A stretch of DNA of 64,000 bases. It comes from Alnus glutinosa (lineage: Eukaryota > Streptophyta > Magnoliopsida > Fagales > Betulaceae). Position numbers and translations under genes: made by a program. Positions 48,577 to 60,454 of this stretch are shown piece by piece. The DNA lies in NCBI RefSeq assembly GCF_958979055.1, contig NC_084898.1:24145102-24209101 (forward strand), read 5' to 3'. Under the pieces are notes generated by a model. The model had not been told where the DNA came from. It saw only the letters and a list, made by a program, of their open reading frames with translations, and ran no database searches. Numbering within the stretch: the first letter of the stretch is position 1; every line of letters begins with the position of its first letter.

Positions 48577-49656
48577 ATGTATGAGAGTGAGAGAGATGTT
48601 TTTAGTTGGAATTCTATGGTTGCGGGTTATGTGGGGATTGGGGATATGAAGGCAGCGAAAGGTTTGTTTGAAAGAATGACTTGTAGAGATGTTGTGTCGT
48701 GGAATTGTATGATTGATGGGTATGCTAGGATTGGAAATGTTTCTGTTGGCTCTTTGTGTACGGTGTAAGCATTACAGTGAATGTTTGACATTGTTTGATA
48801 GGATTATTGACGGAGGAGAGGGTAAGCCAAATGAGGCTACTCTTGTGAGTGTCCTGACTGCGTGTGCAAACTTGGGGAGGCTTGAAAGAGGCAGCTGGGT
48901 TCATTCTTATTTAAAAAATAATAGGATTAAATCAGATTTGTTACTTTCAACGGCTCTTTTGACAATGTATGCAAGTGTGGGGCTATGGATTTGGCTAGAG
49001 ATGTTTTTGATGAGATGCCGAACAGAAGTGTTGTATCGTGGAATTCTATGATCATGGGATATGGTATGCAGGGGAATGCAGAAAAAGCCTTAGAAATGTT
49101 CGTGCAGATGGAGAAGAGAGGGCCAAAGCCAAATGATGCTACATTCACCTGTGTCTTGTCTGCATGTACCCATGCAGGAATGGTTTTGGAGGGTTGGTGG
49201 TGCTTTGATCTAATGTGTCGTGTTTACAAGATTGAACCAAAGGTGGAGCACTATGGTAGCATGGTTGATCTCCTTGCCCGGGCCGGTTTGATGAAAGATT
49301 CAGAGGAGATTATAAGTAAGATGCCTATGGAGTCGGCACCTGCCTTATGGGGAGCTCTACTTTCTGCATGTAGGACACACTCAAATTCAGAGCTCGGAGA
49401 CATTGTGGCTAAACGGCTAATTGAGTTGGAACCTAGGGATATTGGGCCTTATGTGTTGTTGTCAAATATATATGCTGCAGAAGGGAAATGGGATGATGTA
49501 GAGTATGTGAGAAGGATGATGAAGGAAAGGGGGTTGCAGAAAGCATCTGGGTCTAGCCTGGTTCACCTAGGAGAGTTTGAATCTAAATCTTTTGTGGGGA
49601 ATGGTTCAGTCCATCAGAGGAGCGTGGAGACATTAAGACGAGTTTATGGAGGTTAA
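48577..49656 (+). pseudogene. 5'-truncated PPR pseudogene (paralogue of 35723-37618)
   Basis: Starts at MYESERDVFSWNSM, equivalent to about residue 240 of the intact gene, without its promoter or N-terminal repeats. A 59-bp deletion (36610-36668 equivalent, with TGT at both breakpoints) removes AREFFDLMPLRNVV and shifts the frame. A 1-bp loss near 48974 shifts it back. The E-type region is preserved (LLSNIYAAEGKWDDV), but the last residues are replaced by RSVETLRRVYGG through another deletion. It is very similar to the parent, so the duplication is not ancient. Confidence 0.92.
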
Positions 49657-51869
49657 GTACTCAATTGGACATGTACTTATGTTGTTATAGAACTGCTGAC
49701 GAGGGAACGGTATAACCCTTCATAGAATGAAGACTCGGAAAGGAAGAGAGTATATCTGAGAAGGGAAATGGACCTATGGTAGTTGCAGAATATACACCGA
49801 GTACTTTTATCAGAAATTATGGCTTTATATAGATCATGGTTAAGTAATTACTATTTTCCTGTTGCATACTGTACGTCGGGTATGACTTTTATAATAAAGT
49901 AAAATCCATCGGCCCTTGATTTTCTCTTGTTGACAAATTTCTGCATGCCAAATTTGAGCTAAAAATATGTATACTTCTAAGAGAGAGCTCATGAGAGCTC
50001 AGATATATACAACACTCTCCATTGTGTAATTTGTGTTACGCGGCTAGAAAATTAGAAAGAGAGGGTCTCTAAACCTTGAGTGGGAGAGTGTATGAGATTT
50101 GGGTGTATTAAGACTTGGGATTTGAATGTTTCTCACCACCTATTGTACGTATTCCATTTTGTTAGTGGAATTTTTCTTGTTCATCTCCCCTGTGAACATA
50201 AGCATTTATGTCGAACCACGTAAATATTTAATTAGAGGAGATAGTGAAAGCTCAATAGTTGGCTGTTATAAACTAATGCTAGGAGCAATATGACTCTGAA
50301 TTTGATTCATGTTTACAACAATGATTTGCCCCTCCAAGCATTAACCACAAGTGTAAACATGGCCAAATAAACATGTCATGGTCTTATATATTAAGATTAG
50401 GAACTTTACATGTTGTTTGAAAAGTACTTTGAAAAGAGTTTTTTGTTCTATGTTTTGAGAACTGTTTTCTAAAATGTGAGGTCACATATGAAAGTGTTGT
50501 CAATCGAACAGGTGCAGTCGCAAACAGATCCAATCACAAGGTGGTGGTCGCCAAAACAAGTCCGATGGCCATGCCATTGCCTCCATGATAGATCCAACGA
50601 CCACCAGAGAATTTTGATGGCCACATGGTGGTCGCTAGACTAAGTCCAGTGGCCACTAGTTGTCGCCAAAATTGATCCAGCAGTCACGCAAAGATCGCCA
50701 CCAGATTGTTTTGGTTATGCTGTGGCCACTAAACACATATATGATACTGGTTCTCTTTATTTTCTTTAAACTAATTACCAAACATGTTTTAATACTGGTT
50801 TTCAAACTAATTACCAAACATGTTTTCTTGAAAGTAATCAACAAAATATTTTCATTTTTTTTTTTTTTTTGAAAAATCTGTTTCCAAGAATATTTATAAA
50901 AATTATTTTTAACGAGGACTACATCTAAAACTAATTTGTTTGGATAATAATTTTTGAACCGTTGTCAAATTTTTTGATTCCGCTTGTTAATTCATTTTAG
51001 AGATGATAAGCATCAGAACTCTATATTAATAATTTCTAACTGAGACTCCATGCTTCTCTATTTTAGTGATTTTTTTTTTCTTTTAATTTTAATACCTGCT
51101 CTTCTGGTGCAATTTGGTTCATTTCATTCAGATGGTTCTATATTTTGTCTTCATCTACAACAGTTGTTTTCTGTGCCTGTGAATGTGTATACTCCAGCTT
51201 GACGTGGGTTGATTGCATATAGGATGCTGGTTCTTTCTTCCTCCTGTGGTCTTGTTTGGCCATTTCTTCTTATTTCCTCTGATGAGCAATTATCAAACTT
51301 TATGATTAATACAAAATGGATGCAAAAGCATAGCGAGTTAAAATTGTTGCAAAATTTTCAAAAATTTGAAAAGTTGAATGTTTTAATTGTCCAAACTTGT
51401 TTATCATTTGGAGACTTTTCAACTTTATAGTTGTTAAGTGAGAGAGACTTTACAAAATTCATGCTTTCTTTTGTGGAAGAATATCTGGTCAATTCATTTA
51501 ACTTCATAGACAATTACTGAATTCCTTCTTTACCAAAATATCTGTGAAATAGGAACCATTGACTGATATAATGCTACAGCTCATTGCCATAGCTGTTGAT
51601 AGATCATGTACACAAGACAATTGTCAATTGTTTGTTGTTTTTGTATGTGATTTGGGGATAAGTACTTTGTATACTTCATGGAACTGAAAGGATTCCATTT
51701 TAATTTGAGTAGTATCTGAATTTCTTGTGTAACTTGTTAACAAAATGTTGTCATTTTCTGGTTTGAATAAGTGTCCAACTTATGTGTTGGGTTCTATATC
51801 AATCATTAGATGGGGAGCCTTTACAGGTTTTGTTAGGGCGTTGACAATGATGCCCTGATTAAGAATGCC

Positions 51870-51906
<37 letters not shown>

Positions 51907-52165
51907 GAAATTGTAGATAAATTTTTGGTCTTCTGTGTTAGGGCGAAGTTGCCTACCATTGTAGCATAAAATGTTGATTAGGAACCACCATCTAGTGGTT
52001 CCCTTTTCATGCATGAATTGAAGTACGCTGCAGATAGTTACTGGATGATCTGACCTCTTGATATGCTGCCTTTTCATATATTTTCAGAAACTTTAAGCAC
52101 CATTTATATATATATATATATAATTATGTCACTTTGGTCGTACTTATGCCTTATTTCCTTCATTT
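49657..52165. other. Non-coding part of duplication copy 2
   Basis: Equivalent to 37619-40570. An extra segment of about 105 bp absent from copy 1 lies at about 51355-51460 between CAAAATT repeats. An A run lies at about 51876-51905 and a (TA)n run at about 52105-52122. Confidence 0.45.
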
Positions 52166-52934
52166 TGTGGAACCAGCAAAAGTTGCCTCGCTGCACTTGC
52201 TCCTCTTCAAGCAGTGCTATTTGATGTAGAGGAACTTTATGTGATTCAGATCCACACCCTACTATGCCTTCCGTGAAATGCTTCAAGAGGTAAAGTTTCT
52301 TTCACTAGCTCGCCCGAAACAGTTATAGATTTTCTCAAAAAGATTGAGATCTCTGATTCAAGTTTTTACTCTCTATGTCACATTCTTTCACACACCAGGA
52401 ATCAACTTTTATTTATCCAAAGAAGCTCATACTTCTGCATCCAAGGAAATTACATTCACCATGACAGTGCACACCCGCATAGTTCTAGTTTAACCAAAGA
52501 AAGAGCTCATAATTCTGTATGAACAGTAGTTATGGAGGATAAACAGACATTGTGGTAGTTTACAGATTGGATTTAATGGAGGGGTCCCAATTACTGAGGA
52601 ATTCTTCGCTGAGAATATTGCTGGCAAGCATAACAATGATATTGCTGCGTTCCTCTTCCTTGATGATGTTCAACGGGGCTTAAAGTTCGCGGATGATAAG
52701 GAAGCCATGTACCGAAGGTACATATTTCTTCTCTAATTGGAAACCCTTTCAAGCGCCGATATAATTTCTTTGATGAAACAACACAGATTGGTCGCAGAAC
52801 AATTGGAGCCTGTGAATGGGTCTATATAAAATGAAAAAATGGGCTGAAGATCGTGGAAGCAAAGTCTGCCTTCCTTAAAGGATTATGAAGATCTGAAATT
52901 GTGTGCAGCTTTAGAAGAGCTTGATAAGAAATGA
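52166..52934 (+). pseudogene. SGPP-like HAD phosphatase pseudogene, copy 2
   Basis: Exon 1 (to 52289) carries the same missing base in the DxDGT motif as copy 1 plus a further lost C. Exon 2 (52566-52717) is open and reads GFNGGVPITEEFFAENIAGK then DVQRGLKFADDKEAMYRR, the HAD cap region. Exon 3 starts at about 52787 (LVAEQLEPVNG) but has an extra G, then KWAEDRGSK is fused directly to the terminal exon (SAFLK ... LEELDKK, TGA at 52932-52934). The fusion point is a 10-mer, TGGAAGCAAA, present on both sides in the presumed parent. SGPP is a small-phosphosugar phosphatase; neither copy can be active. Confidence 0.83.
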
Positions 52935-53154
52935 GGTACTTCTACAGATGCAGTTTCAAACATTCATAGAAAATTCCTTGCTAAAACTCTTTTAAAATAA
53001 ATTTGTTGGAGGTGAGCCTTTTGGTCCTTCACTTGTAGCTACTTGACCAACTATTGATATATTATTATTTAGTCAACAGTAAAATAGAAGTACATTTTCA
53101 CCTTTTTTATATGTTTGGTAAAGATTGTTGAAGTAAATTTTTTTTAAGTAGTAA

Positions 53155-53539
53155 GAGCATTTTTAGCAGCTTCCCTTTCCTTCCCCTTCATTTTTCCTAA
53201 ATGTAGGGAATAAAATTACTTTTTGCTTCCATATCAAAAAACACCCCACAACAACTTTCTTTCATTTTTCCCTATATCATTAAAATATTATTTTGTTACT
53301 TTTACTTTAATTAAAAATAAGAAAAGAAAGAGATAAAGTAAGAGAGAGATTATATTTTTAGAATAAACAATTGAATGTGAGGTAAACAGTGCTTCCCAAT
53401 GCATTGGGAAGCACTGTTCACTTCCTAGGGAACATATAATTGTAGGGAAGCTGCTGTAGGATGGTTTTTTTGACTTTCTTAAAATTTTTCCTAAAATTTA
53501 GGGAACAGATTCCTTGTAGGGAAGCTGCTAGTAATGCTC
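53155..53539. mobile_element. Tourist-like MITE, 385 bp, private to copy 2
   Basis: Starts GAGCATTTTTAGCAGCTTCC and ends GGGAAGCTGCTAGTAATGCTC. TAA duplications flank it (53152-53154 and 53540-53542). The equivalent site of copy 1 (about 41273) is empty. A perfect 34-bp palindrome centred on AATGCATT lies at 53385-53418. Confidence 0.88.
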
Positions 53540-54671
53540 TAAGAAGTGATTAATGTGATATAAAGTAAAAAGAACTTGTATGGAAAAGTAAAAAAGTTTT
53601 GTATTGTAATTTTTTTTTTTTAATTTGAATAGTAAAAAAAAAAAATATTGATGTGATATAAAAAGTAAAAAAAAGTTAAAATGTTTTGAAATTGATTTTT
53701 GTGAAAAAGTAAAAGTAAGAAATGGAGCGGAGATGTTGTTACCAAACAAGGCCTAAAATTTCACTATTAACTTTTCTTAATTGATGCCACGTATACAATG
53801 CAAAGGGCAAATAATATGATGAGATGCAGCTAATTAAGAAAAGTCATTATTTTATGGACAAGCATTCTCCATAAAAAGTTAAAAGTAGAATACAAAGCGA
53901 CTAACATTGCACATACTCAATGATTCAAATATATTAACAAAGAAAAATGTGAATGAAATTATCATAGGAGTCTCCTGTGACCCAATAGCATTTCAGAGCA
54001 CGCATATAACATCTATAGGATTTAAGAACCCACAATCTATAGCATTTTGGAACAATGTAAATTTCTTAACCTACAAAGCCACTACCAAACTCAAAGCCCT
54101 TTGTTACAGGTGCCAAACTCAATTTAATGATTTCAGCACTAAGTCAAGAAACTACCCTCCACCATTTCAGAAATTCAAACCCACAAAACATTATTCTCCT
54201 TTTCCCTCTCTCATCTTGAATAGGAAACAAAAAAAAAAAAAAAAAAGCCCACACAACACTGAATATAATAATTTCAGCACTAAGTCAATAAATTATTATT
54301 TTTTAATTATTTTTTTTCTTGATTTTTACAATTAAGTTTTTAAAATTTTATTAGTTTTTTTTTAATAAGGTTAATGACATTTGTCGTGTCAAATTTTAAT
54401 TGGTTTGACATGGAATTCTATTAATTTTTTTGACGGCAGATTGACAAAGATATTGTTTGGATATATGCCCATAAACAAGATATCACCTATTATGAAAGTA
54501 AAACTAAAAAGAAAAAAAATAAAGTTATTATTTGTTCATCATGTTTTTGTCTGTCATGAATACTTGTGCAGCTGCCAACCGTCTGCAAGTATAATGTCCG
54601 AGAATGAAGAATAAAAAACAAACACCTCCTTATTTTGAGAAAAGTATAAAAGAAGGAATTAAAAAAAAAAA

Positions 54672-54890
54672 GGGGAAAATTACAGTTTAGCCCCCCATTA
54701 CCACCCGTTTTGCAGATAGTCTCATAAACTACCAACACTCCGACTCCGGACCCCCAAACTGCCATTGACTCCAAAAATGGCCACTCCGTTAGCTCTTCTC
54801 GTCAAATAGATGGAAAACACATCACGTGCATAGCACATGATATTTTAGGACTCAAACTACAGAAAATGCCCCTGTCCTCAGAGTTTGAAT
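54672..54890 (+). repeat. MULE left terminal inverted repeat
   Basis: Starts GGGGAAAATTACAGTTTAG; the reverse complement of the right end starts GAGAAAATTACAATTTAA. The pairing ends at CAGAGTTTGAAT. Confidence 0.9.
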
Positions 54891-56015
54891 TACGAAATTA
54901 CCCTTCTAAAGAAAACAAGCGCTTACCCTTGTACTGAGTGGTATTTGGTAAAATGTTTTTACAAAAATGCCATTCAGGTAAATAGATGGCCATATCGTTT
55001 TTAACCTAGAACCATTTTACACCTAGAAGTTTTCGGAGCTGCTGTTGGAGTGTGGGTGTTTAGGGTTCAGCCGAAAATCTTCACCGGAAGGTGTTCACCG
55101 GAATGTGGGTACTGTTGTGCTAGCCGAAATCGTCTCCGGTAAAACCCCAAAATAGTGGACATGACGTGCAGTGATTTTAGCCCTCTTTCGTGAAAAAACG
55201 CTCTGAAAATCTTCACCGGAGTGTGGGTGTTGTTGTGCTAGCCGAAAATCGTGTACTTGTTGTGGTGTGATTTTTGCCCTCTTTCATGAAATACCCAAAA
55301 TCGTGTGGGTTGCGTCACCTCGCCGAAGTTGAATTGCTTTGCCGGAGCTGCCTTGCGTCGCCTTGCCGAAGTAAGTTCCCCTACTTTGCTGGATTTTCGT
55401 TGCAGTGCTTGGTTGGAGAAGAAGGTGGTTTTTCGGTCACCAAAGATAACAATGACCGATTCTTATATAATGTCCAATATATTGGGTTTTGATTTATTTA
55501 TTTATTTATTTTTTTGTTGTTTTTTATGATTTGTATCGGCATGTTGGCCTACCCGACAACTCCTTTTTGGAGTAGGGACAGATTCCTTATGTTATGCATG
55601 TAAAAACCTGTTGGGTGTTGAGACATTGTTTAATCTGTTATTTCGGGTAGAGACAGATTCCATTTGTCTGGTGCTTTGTTTGATTTGTGGTAAGCATTGT
55701 GAGTAAAATAATGTTGGAAAATTTGTGTTGGGTGGTCCCCTAACCGAGTGAGTGTGCATTTCATGTGGTCCACTAATAATTGAATATCTATTGAATTGTG
55801 TGTGGTCCTACTCTGGCAGTGCACTTTTAAATTTGCCAAAGAAAATATGAGGGCCATGGTGAGTCATTGTGCATATTAATAATGCACACCATGCATGCAG
55901 TCGTCCGATATGTAAATATCAGTGCCTAAATATCAGTTTTTTACTTATATATTTGCCTAATGCTAAATTTTAGATTTGCCTAATGCTAATTTATTTATTA
56001 TGTTTTGTTGTGAAG

Positions 56016-59000
56016 ATGGCTGTACGAGAATTTGTTTTCGAAGTGCATTTTGGTGGTCATGTAGATAGGCGGCTTATGAATTTATATGTTGGAAGTTGTT
56101 ACGGAGGATAAGATGTCATATTCAATGGTTGAAAATATTGCTAAAACTTATGGATATAAATCAAGGGATTTAATGTACCACTTATTGTCGGGTAGTACTA
56201 TTCGAAATGGTTTGACATTAATTACATCAAACCATGATGTAATTGAAATGGTTAAACTCCACCAAGGCCTGCTAATTGTGGAGTTATACATTGTTTCATT
56301 TGATGAGCCTGTACCCGACAATGAGTATGAATACAATGATGATGATGGTGGGTATTCTAGGATTGAGAGAGATGACCCGTATTGGGATGAGGTATATGAA
56401 CCGGATCTTTTTGTTGAAGATAATGATATTCCTGAGACTTCCATGAGAGGTGGCATAGGAGCTGGTCAACATGTTAGTGGGGGGGGGGGGCATGAGAGAG
56501 GGTGAAGATGTCCGAGGGGAGGGCAGTGTAGACAATAAGGATGGTGAAGAGGGTGAGGAGAGTGAAGAGAGCGAGGAGAGTGAAAATGGTGTTGAGGATG
56601 ATGACGACGACGATGACGCCAACTTAGACATGGCACGCAGTGATATTCTAATATCTCCTCCCAACAGTGATGAGGAGGAAGAAGTAGCACCTCAGAGTAA
56701 GTATGTTACAAAATCATTTGAGTTCCAGATGGCTGACTTGGGGCACCCAGAGTTCGTAGTGGGTCAGAAATTCTCATCTATTAAATTTTTAGAACGGCTG
56801 TTAGAGAATGTAATTTAAATATGGGAAGGATATTAAATTCAAAAAGAATTACCTCGCGAAGTGTATAGTTTGTATGTAGGGATCCAAAATGCAAGTATAG
56901 GTTGTATGGTCGTAAATGTAAGGAGGAAGAATCGTTTAAAATATGATCATTCTAGCCTAAACACACTTGCCGAAGAAATCATAAGAATTCGATTGTAAAA
57001 TCGTCATGGATTGCAGATAAACTAATCGACAAGTTTAGGGCACAACCTAACATGCCTGCAAAGGCAATCCTAGGGGAGGTGAAGGATCGTTGGGGGTTGG
57101 ATGTAAAAAAAAACAGGTTGTATAGAGCGAGAGTACTTGCGAAAGAGAAGATTCGTGGGAAAGTGAATCTTCAATACCAGAAGCTTTGGAATTACTGTGA
57201 AACAATAAGGAGAACCAACATTGGTAGTTGTATAATGATGAAGTTGGAGAGACCTATACCTGATCTACCTGCAAAATTCCAGATATTGTATTTCTCATTG
57301 TCTGCCATGAAAAGCGGTTTTATGTCTGGTTGTCGGCCAATCATTGGATTAGATGGATGTTTCCTAAAGAGTCTGTACAAGGGGCAACTGTTGACTGCAG
57401 TTTCGAGGGATGCCAACAATCAGATGTATCCAGTGGCCTTCACAGTTGTAGAAGCTGAGGTAAAAGACAGTTGGACTTGGTTTCTATAGGCTTTGTTATC
57501 GGACCTTGGCAATGGTCCTGTAGAAGGATGGACGTTCATTTCTGATCGTCAGAAGGTCTTCAATTACTTTTTCATTCATTAATTGGTTTACTGTGAATGT
57601 TTGACATTTTAATTTCATTCTATGTAGGGTCTAGTTTCGAGTTTGGATTTGGTTGCTCCTGGTGCTGAACATCGGATTTGCATAAGACATTTGTACGCAA
57701 ACTACGGAGACTCAGGACATCGTGGTTTGGTGTTGAAGGACAACCTATGGGGCGCGGCTACAGCCTACACTGAGGCTGATTTTTTGAGGGAAATGGATGA
57801 ATTAAAGGGGATAAGCCCGGATGCGTACGATTACTTGTTGAAGATAGACCCAAGTACGTGGTCTAGAACTTGGTTTAGCACATTCCCCAAATGTGATTTG
57901 ATTGTGAACAATCTATCAAAGTGCTTCAATGCCTGGATTTTGAAGTCGCGTGATTTGCCTATCATATCGATGATGGAGATGTTGAGGAAGAAATTGATGA
58001 AAAGATACCTGAAGAAGAGAGAAGGCATCAGTACCATGGACAGTAGGATTTGTCCAAAAATAAGGGCATGGTTAGATGAATGCGGGCAGGATGTTGGTCA
58101 TTGCTACTGCACATACGCTGGGGATGGATTGTTTGAAGTCACACACAAGGAGAAACAATATGTGGTGAACCTAGTGAGGAGAACATGTGGCTGTAGACAA
58201 TGGGACATGACAGATATCCCATGTGCACATGCAATCTATGCAATTTGGAGTGATAATGCTGACCCTCTTGATTATATTGATAATTGGTATACTGTGGATA
58301 TGCTTAAGAAGGCATATAATGATATTGTTTATCCAATGCCTGGAGAAGATCACTGGACAAAGACAAATGGGGAGCATGTAGACCCACCAATGGCTAGAAT
58401 ACAACCCGGGAGGCCGATAAAAGTAAGGACAAGGGGACCAGACGAGCTTAAAAATCAGTATAGGATAAGGAAGGGTGGAGTTACTATGAGATGCTCTAGA
58501 TGCAAGGGGTTGGACATAATGCAAGGACATGTCCTCGGATAAGAAGATAAGCACTGAACTACAGAGGAGAGGGCAGGAGTGCGCCTCAGATGAAATTATA
58601 TCATATTTGATTTCTATTTTTTTACTACTTTTTCAGTTTTGTAGGCTGCTTAAAAATATATTACCCCCTTGAAATTTTTATTGTGATAGGCACAAGTTGA
58701 TGATGATGGTCAAACATCTGATCTCTAGTTTACAATTGACGCTGAACCGGTGAGTTTCAAAACACACAGTTTGACCCACCATTTACATTGCACTTTACAC
58801 TAATATTGAAAACATGTGCACGTTTTGCAGCTATCAATTCCCCATAATGTCCCACATATTACTGTTGCTTCATCTAGAGGTAGGGGTTAGAGTAGAGGTA
58901 GGGGTAAGGGTAGGGGTCAACCTACCCCACAAAGGATGCCATCTGCACGAACAAAAAGTCAGTATGAGTCACAGAATCAGACTCGAACCAATATCATTGT

Positions 59001-59897
59001 GAGCACTCATCTACACTCCTCTCTTATGTGTAGATTTCTAATTATTTCTTATTCAAAATACTGATTTTGTTTTGAAATAAATTACAGCCTGAAGGTAATG
59101 TGAACAAAGTAAGATGGTATGGACCCCAAACGATCGGTCAGCCTTGGTTACAGCCTCATACTCAAACAAATGTGATTGTAAGCACTCAAAAACATGCATC
59201 TCTTACAATTACATTTTTATTTATTTTTAGATGCTTTTTGTAATATTGGCCTACACCAATTAATGTGTCTTTATAGTCACAAGGTATCGTCAATACCGTA
59301 AAGTGGTATGGACCTCAACAACCAAGATGTCAGTCACAGCCTCAGTCTTAAACCAATTCTTTTGTAAGCACTCATCTTTTAACTCAACCTGCTTTTATTT
59401 CAGTTTGTTACTGCATTTTAGATTATATAAATCAGTACCCTAATTAATGGTATAAATTATAGTCTCAATGTATTGTTAATACAGTAAGACTATATGGACC
59501 TCCGCAGACAAGGAGCCAATATCAGTCACAGCCTCATCCTCATAATAATGCTATTGTGAGCACTCAAACTCCCCATGATATGTGTTGGATTTTGATTTAT
59601 TTTTTACTCATTATGAGCACTGATTTCCTTTTGAATTTATAGTTCCAGGGTACTGTCAATACAGTACAACTGTATGGACCTCCTCAGACAACAGGACATT
59701 CACAGCCACCTGGCTCTTCACAGCCACATGGCTCTTCTCAAACATTAGGTTGTTCTCAAGCATCAGGTTCTTCTCAGTCTAATATGCTTTCATCAAGGCC
59801 GGTGACCAGATCTAGAAATATTGTTCCAACAGTAGAGAAAGCAATGGAAGTGATTGATGCTAAGACGAACAAGAGAAAGAGGCCAGATTGGAAGTGA
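56016..59897 (+). pseudogene. MURA-like MULE transposase with repeat-exon C-terminus
   Basis: Starts ATG at 56016 (MAVREFVFEVHFGGHVD), with a frameshift near 56095. An N-terminal domain follows (KMSYSMVENIAKTYGY), then an acidic linker disrupted at a G run (56480-56490) and a MuDR N-domain with stops near 56880-56960. The MULE core comes next (GCRPIIGLDGCFLKSLYKGQ, first D; FISDRQK, second D) with a TAG at 57487. A short intron (57556-57627) precedes HRICIRHLYANY. In NNLSKCFNAWIL a K sits where relatives usually have E, possibly the third acidic residue. The SWIM zinc finger (CGCRQWDMTDIPCAHA) is intact; the CCHC knuckle (MRCSRCKG) is frameshifted. Further exons: 58690-58749, 58831-58998, 59088-59177, 59277-59363, 59463-59555 and 59643-59897, ending KTNKRKRPDWK. 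Confidence 0.88.
59088..59720 (+). repeat. Tandem exon-intron repeats in the MULE transposase
   Basis: Exons at 59088, 59277, 59463 and 59643 begin at intervals of 189, 186 and 180 bp. Each encodes a variant of QGxVNTVKWYGPPQT ... SQPQ. Each is followed by a donor GT(A/G)AGCACTCA, and the exon ending at 58998 has the same donor. Confidence 0.85.
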
Positions 59898-60030
59898 TTA
59901 AGCATCAATGTTGTCTTATTTTTAACTTATGTGGTGTTACATATGCAACTGTTAACTTATATGGAACAGTTTGTTGGGTTACAGTGTGATTTGTATGTTG
60001 TTGGATGACACAACATATTTTTTTGTGTAA

Positions 60031-60242
60031 GTATGTTTTGGATATATTTTGCTGACAAACAACTATTTTGGGGATTGTAAGTGGAATAGCTATGGTGTAG
60101 TATAAGTATGTTTTGGATATGTTTTGCTGACAAACAACTACTTTGAGGATTGCAAGTGGAATTGCTATGGTGTAGTGTAAGTATGTTTTGGATATGTTTT
60201 GCTGACAAACAACTATTTTGAGGATTGCAAGTGGAATGGCTA
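60031..60242. repeat. 75-bp tandem repeat downstream of the transposase
   Basis: Units start at 60031, 60106 and 60181 (the last one partial). Shared core: GTATGTTTTGGATATGTTTT then GCTGACAAACAACTA and GCTATGG. It lies between the two convergent genes of the MULE. Confidence 0.92.
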
Positions 60243-60454
60243 TGGTATTTGATGTCAACTATTTTTAGTATTTGAATTGTTTGAGTTTGTGTTTGTGTTT
60301 GAATTGTAAATTTTCTATATCCCTTACAAGTCCATATTAAAAATCACACTAAAATTTGCATAACTCTCAATTACAAGTTTGACCATCTTTAAAATCACAC
60401 TAATGTCTACAACAAAATTACAAAACATCAAATTCAACCACTTTCAGTTTAACA

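Larger units (their letters stand above)
48576..54621 (+). repeat. Segmental duplication, copy 2
   Basis: Aligns with 36439-42608. The left edge lies inside PPR coding sequence (TATGTATGAGAGTGAG shared), and sequence left of 48576 is unrelated to the PPR gene. The right edge is the MULE target site; the copy resumes at 62071. Confidence 0.92.

Noticed and set aside
59905..60258. A minus-strand repetitive protein
   Set aside because: It only reflects the 75-bp DNA tandem repeat, whose length is a multiple of three; no independent coding evidence.
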